Assembly: GCA_050084985.1 (NCBI GenBank) | Contig: JBITNC010000002.1 | Coordinates: 18,352,001-18,416,000, forward strand | Reading direction: 5' to 3' | Source: Nageia nagi | Taxonomy: Eukaryota > Pinophyta | Length of the DNA stretch: 64,000 bases | Shown here: one piece after another, positions 47,701-56,700 of the stretch | How positions within the stretch are numbered: position 1 is the first letter of the stretch | How the letters are laid out: the number at the start of each line of letters is the position of its first letter | Program-made: the position numbers and the translations under genes | The notes under the pieces: generated by a model | What the model saw: only the letters and a program-made list of their open reading frames with translations | Databases searched by the model: none | Told to the model about the DNA's origin: nothing

Positions 47701-50700
47701 TTGGGCCTTAGTATTATGCTAAGGATATTTCAGAGGGGTTCCTATTAGATCTGATCTAATGGAGGTTGGAGGAGAGATCTAAAGAGTATTTACCCATTTG
47801 ATGATAGATCTATTCAAGGTCAGTATTTGTGCTTGCATGTTTGAAGTTTCATGAGTTGAGATAATAATTTTGGCATCGGATCAGTTTGTTGAGGATTTTG
47901 AGGAGTTCGTTTGGGGCTACATGTACCAGAACTGCAGTAGTGACTGCATCAGTGCCGGATTACTCATCCTGTAAGGGTTCATTTATCACTTTGAGGGTGT
48001 AACAATTGTTCTTCCAGTTTTGTTGAGGTGTGTTCAATGTTCTGTAGGAGTTTTGATTACATATAAGCAGGGAAACACGGGGACACATCCCCCCACCTGA
48101 GAAATGCGTTTCCCCGTCCCCCTATCCCCAAGAACATGGGGACCCTGAAGGGGACGTTTCCCCGTCGTACCCCTTTTGGGGGGAAATGACAAGTGTCAAC
48201 CCAGAAACATTTCCGAGCCTCAGGGAGCCATCCCCAAAAAAGAGGACAAAAAGGGGACGGCTAGGGGATGTTTGATAGTCCCCGAGGACAGTCAGTCATC
48301 CCCTTTTACTTGATAATATCAAAATTATAATTTTAATACTTTTATTTATGTAGAGCAGAGAAGCTAGTTGCAGTGCATAGCTCTTTTCGCCTTTGTGAGA
48401 GAGTTACGCAAGAGTACAAAACATCTTTAGCTACTCGATGGGATGTAAATCTAAAGGATCCGAGCCAAATTGATGAGGATGAGTATCAGGAGGAGTTTCT
48501 TCAATTGGATGATGTTGAGGAGGATAGCTTCTCAAATAGATCAGTGGAGGATGAGCCATTGGACTTAGAGTCATTAGGCTTAGACCAATAGTTTTACTTT
48601 AGTTTTCATTTTGACTTCATGTATGACATAATGATCATTTTGACTTCACATATGAGTGATATGACATTAATTATTAATATTATGTACTTGATTCAACTTA
48701 ATGACATTATATAATTATGGATCATTGATTATGCTATTAACCTATTGCTCATTTATATTTGAATATTATTATTTTAGTAACTTAGTTTCACTTCCAAATT
48801 TCAGTATTCTGAGTTCTCAAGTTTGTATTTTTATTTTTAGTATTTACTATTTGATATTTAATTTTATACTTGATTTCAAATTGAATGTTTCATGAATAAA
48901 TTCAATTATTGATTGAGTCAATGAATTGATAATATGAATATAGATTGTAGAATTAGAAACTAAACTACCTTTATTTCTAAAAAATCTGAAATTTCTGGGA
49001 ATTTTTACTAGTTATATACCTACCGTTTCCGGGTCGTCCCCTAAAATCAGGTCCCCGTACCCAACCCATGTATAACCTTGCATATAAGTGTAATACATTG
49101 TATACATTGTCTCTAATCTGTTGTAATTGCAATTTGTGTTACTTGAAAAGATAATAAAAATATAAAATTAGATTTGGTTCTGTTGTGTTATTGTGAATTT
49201 GCATACATTTGTATTTGGCTTGTTTCAAGGTTACAACTGTTCTTCCAATTTTGTTGAGGTGTGTTCAATGATCTGTAGGAGTTTTGAGTACATATATGTG
49301 TAATACATTGTCTACATTGTCTCTAATCTGTTGTAGTTGCAATTTGTGTTACTTGAAAAGAGAATACAAATATAAAATCAGATTTGGTTCTGTTGTGTTA
49401 TTGTGGATTTGCATACATTTGTATTTGGTTTGTTTTAGCAGAAAAATTTGGTGAGAACCAAAAGCATTTCTTTATACAAATTTCATTTTACCAAAAATCA
49501 AATAAAAGTTACAAAAGGATAGGCAAAACAGTTATCAACTAAAGATTTAACTTCATAGAAAACAACCAAGAAAAGAACAATTTCTTATTTTTTTTTTCAA
49601 TGGTTGTCTGGTCGTAGAGGACAATTGAGAGATGGCTCAATTGGGGAATGTACCAAGGACAATCCCCAACTGACCCTAGACGTCTTGAAGATGGCTCCTC
49701 ACATTTGCCAAAAAAGGGGACAGCAGGGAAACATCCCCAATGATGTCCCTTCATTTGGGGGACACCCACAGGACAAGGGGAGGGGGAAGCATCCCCCTAT
49801 AACCTTGGACAAGAGAGATCCTTAACGCTCATCAAACTTCAATTTAGTAAAATCTTTGGTGTCCTCAAACATCATTGTGACTTGGCAAAACTTGGCAAGA
49901 AGTAACCTCAATACTTTCTTGCAATTAACTGAATCATCCAACTTTTCTCCATTTATGGGCATCTTGTAAGCAGCATTGTTGACTCTCGTACAAAAATCCA
50001 TTATTTTTCCAACCCACATCATCTTGAGATTTTCAAATATCCTCTTGACATTTTGCAACCATACAATCTTGATTTGGACATTTGAACAACCATCAGAATC
50101 CTCCAAAGCTTTCCTAGCTTCATTTGCAATCCTTAAGGTTGCCACAAAAGGAAAAATGGGTTACTTTTATCCAACGCTATAATGGCCCAAATTCCCTAGG
50201 ACCTTTGATTAAGGACAAAGCAATAATTATTAGGAGACATCACATACACCTTGAAAGACTTGACCCTCTTAACATTTTAATGTGATTTAGTTATATTGAA
50301 TTGTGAAGATGAACCTTGAAATTATGAAACATGATGCTATTTTCTACGATACTATGAACAGACTAATTATGAATTGTTACTCTAAAATTGATGTTGAAAT
50401 TGGAATTTAGCGGTGCCACTATTATACTTGGTATTTGGTTTTTGTTGGTTTTCCTTTGTGTTACATGTCTCATATGATCGGGAGGATCTTAGGGAACGAC
50501 ACAAAAGGTAAAGAGGATTTTCACTTAAATCACTTTTGGAAGGACACAATACCTTAATTTGATATCCTTTAAACATGGATATCTTTTAATGTTAAAGGGA
50601 GAATTCTATATATATATAGAAGGGAATTATCATGGCAATAGACAAAAAGAAAGAAATTTTATTAACGTCATCGGGAGACCCAGAGTGGTCAATGGGATGA

Positions 50701-53700
50701 TTGTAGGGAGTACATTGTATCACTCTTCGTGGGATTTGAACATGGGACCCTCTGTGAAACAAGGTCATAATAGAATTAAAAAAGGTTTGATTTTAAAAAT
50801 GCCTCTTTGCCACATTGGGGATTATTGTTTTATCTTTAAAAGAAACTTGTTTCTTTTGGCAAGCCACAATATTGAGGTTTAAACATATAAAAATAAAAAC
50901 TATTTTGTTAACCCTTTGAATTCGGGTGAATTATAGCATGGTAAAGGTTTCAAAAAATAATAATTAAGTTGGAATATAAACCATATAAGATGTATATATA
51001 CATGGATATCCCTATGTTTATTTTTAATTACGCCATATTTTCATTTAAATGAGCCAATTCTCATTCATGGAGGAAGTAACTCCTTGTAGTGTGTTAGGAG
51101 AATGAATGTCCATTCTTAAACAAAGGAATTGGACCGGAAATCAATAAGGTACAATCTCTAATCGTAGGGAATCTTTGAAAAGAGTGAAAAATTCCTGGAA
51201 AACAAGGTACCCATGCCTTGACATGCTAAGAGGAGCTCATGCAAGCGACCAGCTTATGCCCTCCTTGCAAGGCTAGTTAAATGAATAAGGAAGAAAATAG
51301 AGTGAGGTATGTAAACAAGAGAAGGAAAGGAGGTCTAATAGCATCGTTTCAACAAGAACATTCTTTGTGGAGTACTTTGTGGTATCTTCTTTAGTTATGG
51401 TAAAACCTAATTGTTACATTTACTTCTTGTTTGAAAGGTGTTGTGTTCGCTAGTAAGAAGATAGTGTATTATCTATGAGATGTTCATAGACTATTGAGTT
51501 GTGATATCCCTCCTTTAGCTTGGTTATGGGGTAAGTTAGTATTAAGATTAAGTGAGAGAGTTGGCATACTAGGACTTGTATTGTCTGGTAAACTTCTTAC
51601 AACATTTCAATTATTCTAATATGAACATAAATGATTGTTGCATTAGTTCTAAGCAATGGATTTGTTTGTTTGTTCTTGAAAAAGGCTTGCACACATTGCA
51701 CGTATATTTCACAAACCTTGTGGGAAAACTTGGGTGAAGACAACATGTTCACAACGTCACTAATTGTCCCCTAAGCATATGTAAAGCTTGGGTTGTTAGC
51801 CTTCATGGCATCATTGTTTGCCTTCTTTAGCAATTGAGAAGTCTAGTTGTTAGCTTTTGGTAGCTTTGCCTTGTCACTTGTCGAGATTATTATGAGGAAA
51901 AGAGTCATCATTAAAGATGATGATGCAAACATTTGCATTTTTCCAAAGCATATAACATGTTGCTTGTCGCCATTTTAGTTGCACACAACTTTTCCATAGG
52001 TACCAGCGTAGGGTTTCCTTGGAGGGTAGCATTGTTCCTTCTAGGTCTTTCTTGCAACGTCTAGCTTGGCAAACTTTAAGGCTAGTAAGATGTGTTACCA
52101 TGCCTTCTAATAATTCCACAATTGGGAAAGGAATAGTACAAACTGTAGGAATGAACCCAAGATTATTAGTCTCTTTTTTTGTGAGACGTTAGTCAAAGTC
52201 ACTTATTGGAATTGTTTTGCTGTCTTTCAATCTTCAAATAGCTGGAACATTTCCTTACCTTAGGGATTTGGGGTGCAAGTCTTAAGATTGTTTTCAGAAA
52301 GGCGTAAACAATATACTCGCATTATATTCATTTACACCAATAACTATAACAAGTCTTTAAACTATGTTGTTTATCAACTATAAGAAGGTGTGAGCAAAAT
52401 CAAGCTCAATTTGATTATTAGATTAGATTTGAAGACCCAAGAAGTTATATCTTTTAATATATACAAGAAATAGAGGTTTGTATAATAGAATTTAATTGAT
52501 ATAATTTCTTTATTGCAAATGAGAAATGAAAGTTTGTAAGATAGAACTACTTGATTAATTTCTTTATTGCAATTGAGAAATGAAAGTTCATAAGATAGAG
52601 CTAGTTGGTTTTATTTCATTATTGTAATTAAGAAATGAAAATTCATATGATAGAACTAATTGAGAATATTTCTTTTAATACATATGAAAATGAAAGCTCA
52701 AAGGATAGAGATTTGTTGAGATTGTTTCTTTTCATGTAAATGAGAAATAATGGTTCATAAGATAAGAAAATTAGTTGAGATTATTTCTTCATTGTACACG
52801 AGAAATGAAGGTTTGTATGATAGAAAAACTACTTGAGATGATTTCTTCGATGTATGTGAAAAAGAAAGTTTGTAGGATAGAAACTAGTAGAGTTTGTTTC
52901 TTCTAATGTAAGTGAGAAATAAAGGTTCATATAATAGAAACTAGTTAAGGGTAATTTCTTTATTGAATATGATAGAAACTAGTTGAAATGATTTCTTTAA
53001 ATGCATATGAAAAAGAAAGCTCTTATAATAGAAACCGGTTGATGTATATGGGAATGAAGTTCTTAAGATAAAAATTAGTTAAGATCATTCTTCAACACAT
53101 ATGAAAAATGAAAGTTCTTTAAATAGAATCTAGATAAGATCATTTCTTGCTCATAAGATAATCATAAGCTCTTGTGATAGAAACTGTTCGAGATCATTTC
53201 TTAAGAATAAGATATATAGGTTCTTATGATAGAACCTATTTATTTTTATTGGAATGGTTCATACTTAATGGAAAGGAGACAATTAAGGATATGTTGTAAA
53301 AGAAGTTCAATTTAATGTTCAAAATGGAGACTAAACATTACAAACATGCCTTTAAAGTTGATTATCCACAAGCAATGTATCGTTGTTAAAGTTGATTAGG
53401 TGACTTTTTTAGGATTGTCACATAGGCTGAAAGGATGTAGTAGATTGCTCCAAAGTTCTTTTTCTCCTCCTTCTCCTTGGCTTTCTTTAGTTCTTACATC
53501 CTTTAACAAGAACTTCCAATCCATTGAAGGAACATGTTGATTTTCCACATCCCTTTGAACCTCAACAGAATCTGCATTTTGACAATAATTATAATCTTCA
53601 CCATTGCCTCAAAAAAGGGAGATTTAAGTTCCCTTTGTGCTCTGCCATTGTACGTCACAAATGACAAGAAAAACAAAATTCTAAAAACTTGTTTCTGGTT

Positions 53701-56700
53701 AGAAAAACAAATTTCTCTCAAACTACACTCCAACTGGCTGTAAGAGTCTAAAACCAAATGTTAATTTTGATAACTCAGATTGCACTTATTTATTTTATGA
53801 ATCACTTTCAAAAAAGAATTGAAAACCTAGCAAAAATGATAGCAATCTAGCAAAACCAAATGAACATATCTCACACAGAGATTAACACAATGGAATAAGA
53901 AAAAGACCAGATTTTGGCACATCAATGGAGTCTTGTATTGCTCCCTAATCAGTACATACAGTCTCGGTACATACACACAGCAACTACATACATTATAAAG
54001 TAGACATAAATGTACAATATGTTATATTCTTGGTATGGTCCTTTAGTTTCCCATGTCAGTTGGATTCCCATGGAGTTTTCATAACTCGCTTGGCTTGCTT
54101 GAAGCTCAGAGACAAACTTTTTATTTTATTTTACTGTCTATTTTTTGAACAAGAAATAGACATCTCAATTTCCTCATGAAATGATCAACTCTTCATCAAA
54201 ATGCCAGTTATGATTGATGTTTTACTGGACGATGCTGCACTTTATTCAAATAATCCCTTTTTTGCCAAATTACCTGAAGCTTATGCAATTAAGTTGATAC
54301 TGGATAAATGTTTATATTTTGTGTACTCTCATGTTTTAGTCATGCATACAATAAGGTCAATAGTCTTAGAATTTGCTCAAAATGGGGTTAAAGTCTAAGC
54401 CTCGCATTTCATTAATTCAATCATGCATGACTAGCCAGAGCCCTTTTGAAGAGTAAACTTTACTCCCGAGTCCCAATGACCCACTTTGATCATGGATCAG
54501 GTGCTCAAAGCCAAAATGCTATCTTCAGTTATAACCATACTAACATAATATGGTCTCCTCTTACTTAAGTCAGATCCTTATTTTTGTCATTTTAAACAAA
54601 TAATATAATAAAACTAATTACTCAGTATATTTAAATTCATTATATTGAATCATTCATACTGGATGAATAATTATATTGTGTAAGAACCTTCTATAATGTT
54701 TTAGTTAAGTCCACATCTCTCACTTCATTAAACTGGTAATGCATGGCTGGCCAGAGCCCTTTTTGAGGAATGAATTTTACTCCCACAATGATTCTCTTTG
54801 ATCAAAATGGTCGGATGCTAAAAGTCAAAGTGGTATCTTCAGTTATAAACTTACAAACATAATATGGTCCATCTCTTCCTACTGTTAGATTTGTGTTTCA
54901 TTCTAAGAAAATAATCCATTAAAACATTAGACAATAAATTTAAAAGCAGTGTAGAAATCTTGCAAAGATGAGACCTATAGTAGATTTGGTTTAAGATTCT
55001 GCAATCAGAAAAGATGGTATATATGAGATTGTATAAATGTTTACACATCTGACCAAAAACAAATGTACTTAGTCAATTTCAAACTGAATAGCCTTTCTAT
55101 TCTTCTTCCTCATCTACGTCACATAAAGAATTAAATAAAACATTCTTGGATGCAAATGGAAAAATAAAAATGTTGGCTTTAGTCGTTTCAGTGAATTCTG
55201 AATTAATCACAAAGAAGATTTAGGCACTTACCACACATAACTGATGTTCTGAAAAGCATATGCATTCCCCACAAACTGGAATTTTATGCACGAAGCAATA
55301 AAGCTTAGTTGCCTACCACAGTATAGATTTCAACATATTAATCCTCAAGGTATATTTCATATGCAGAAAATACTATCTTTTGCTCCACATAATATACTGC
55401 ATTGAGAAGCAAGTAACAATCATAGTTCGGAAAGTGGCATACATATTAAACATAGCATAAACTTGTGAAGATAAAACAAAAAATTAGCAAATGCACTGAC
55501 TAATTTGAGATGGAGTATGATTTGTCTCAAAATAGAATCAATCTCAAACATCAAAAATATCATGGAACCACAATTGGTAAGAAGCAAAACATGTTGCATA
55601 AGGCTCAAGCTTATCACCACATTGCAATTTTACTACCACAACTAAGCCCGCAGATGACTAGGACCAAATAAACAAACAAAACCACTTGTATATACATTAG
55701 TTGCCTCCTAATTTTGTTATGTTCGAAATTTGTTCATACATGACAAGGAACATCATCAGAAAACAGATTATGTACATACATGTATGTTGCTGTGACAATA
55801 TTTAAGAGAGAAAAAAAGGTCTACTTTGAAGAGAGAGAGAAAGAGGGGCATCAGTAGTGTTCAAATCTGGTGCATCTACAATATGTATAAATAATTAAAC
55901 AATTCGTAAATTCATAAATCTGCTCCCTGCAATTGTTGCAAAAAGACCTCCTTGCTAATTTTTTAACACAAACAATCTAATAAGTGAAATTCTATGTATC
56001 TATACAAGGAAGAAGAAAGATAATTTTACTGTTGACCATCTAACCTTAAATAAGAGGCCAAAAAATGTTTTTGCCTGTTCAAAACACACCTATTGGTAAA
56101 TTACAAACAAACCAAATGTAAATTAAGCATTTCACAGTATGAGGTTCATAACTCTTTTATTCTTAAGTACTTGTTTCTTGCATAGTTTCCTTAGTCCTCT
56201 CATTGATGTTTTTTAAACATATCGAATTCAGCTACATATTCATTTCATGTCACAACTTTGATGATTGGTTATAGTTATAAATCTCATAATATGTTGAGGT
56301 TGGTTGTGTATTGCTACTTGTACATCTCACAACATTCAGATTAATGGCAAAGATTGATGTTCCTATACATCATTTACACAATTGTGTTATTCTTGCCTAG
56401 CCATATATAAAGCTATTTTATCATGTGCCTTTTTCAAATTGCACTTATTTGTGTATCCCTAGCATCTGAAATCACTTTCACCATCTCCTTAGTCTTTCTT
56501 GAATTAAAGGATGTAATCCAAAGTCAAACAATAAGCATCAAAATCACTTAGGTTTGCTAGTGCTATTGAACAACTGACAGACATAAACCAAAAACAAATG
56601 ACCACATAAATATTTAGAGAAACCATGTTACAGATTAACAAGCCTCCTGACCTTTAAGTGTCATATTGACATCAAATAATTATAACATACCACACCTCAA

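Larger units (their letters stand above)
44855..49437 (+). mobile_element. Non-autonomous LTR element inside hAT-1
   Basis: LTRs at 44855-46303 and 47231-49437 both start TGTAATGTCCTAA.ATATTT and end GTATTTGGTTTGTTT(C/T)A. A primer-binding site (GGTATCAGAGACTG, 46307-46320) follows the first LTR by three bases. A purine-rich GGAGGGGCAAACT precedes the second. The flanking pentamers are GCAAA and GCAGA. GTATAAAATG near 45083 is a possible TATA box. The interior is only about 930 bases and has no gag or pol. Each LTR carries two tandem copies of a roughly 215-base block at its 3' end. Confidence 0.88.
47231..49437 (+). repeat. Nested LTR element, 3' LTR
   Basis: Partner of 44855-46303; contains hAT-2 (48068-49080). 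The terminal CA has become TA. Confidence 0.88.
43873..49807 (-). mobile_element. hAT-1 transposon with nested insertions
   Basis: Ends: CAAGGTTACAAATGGG on the left and, in reverse complement, CAAGGTTATAGGGGG on the right, flanked by a perfect 8-base duplication GACAAGAG (43865-43872 and 49808-49815). Copia copy A keeps the empty site (ATATCACAAGAGAGATC near 40857-40873). Without the LTR element at 44855-49437 the transposon is about 1.35 kb and non-coding. Its left end matches the right end of hAT-2, so the two are the same family in opposite orientation. Confidence 0.92.
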
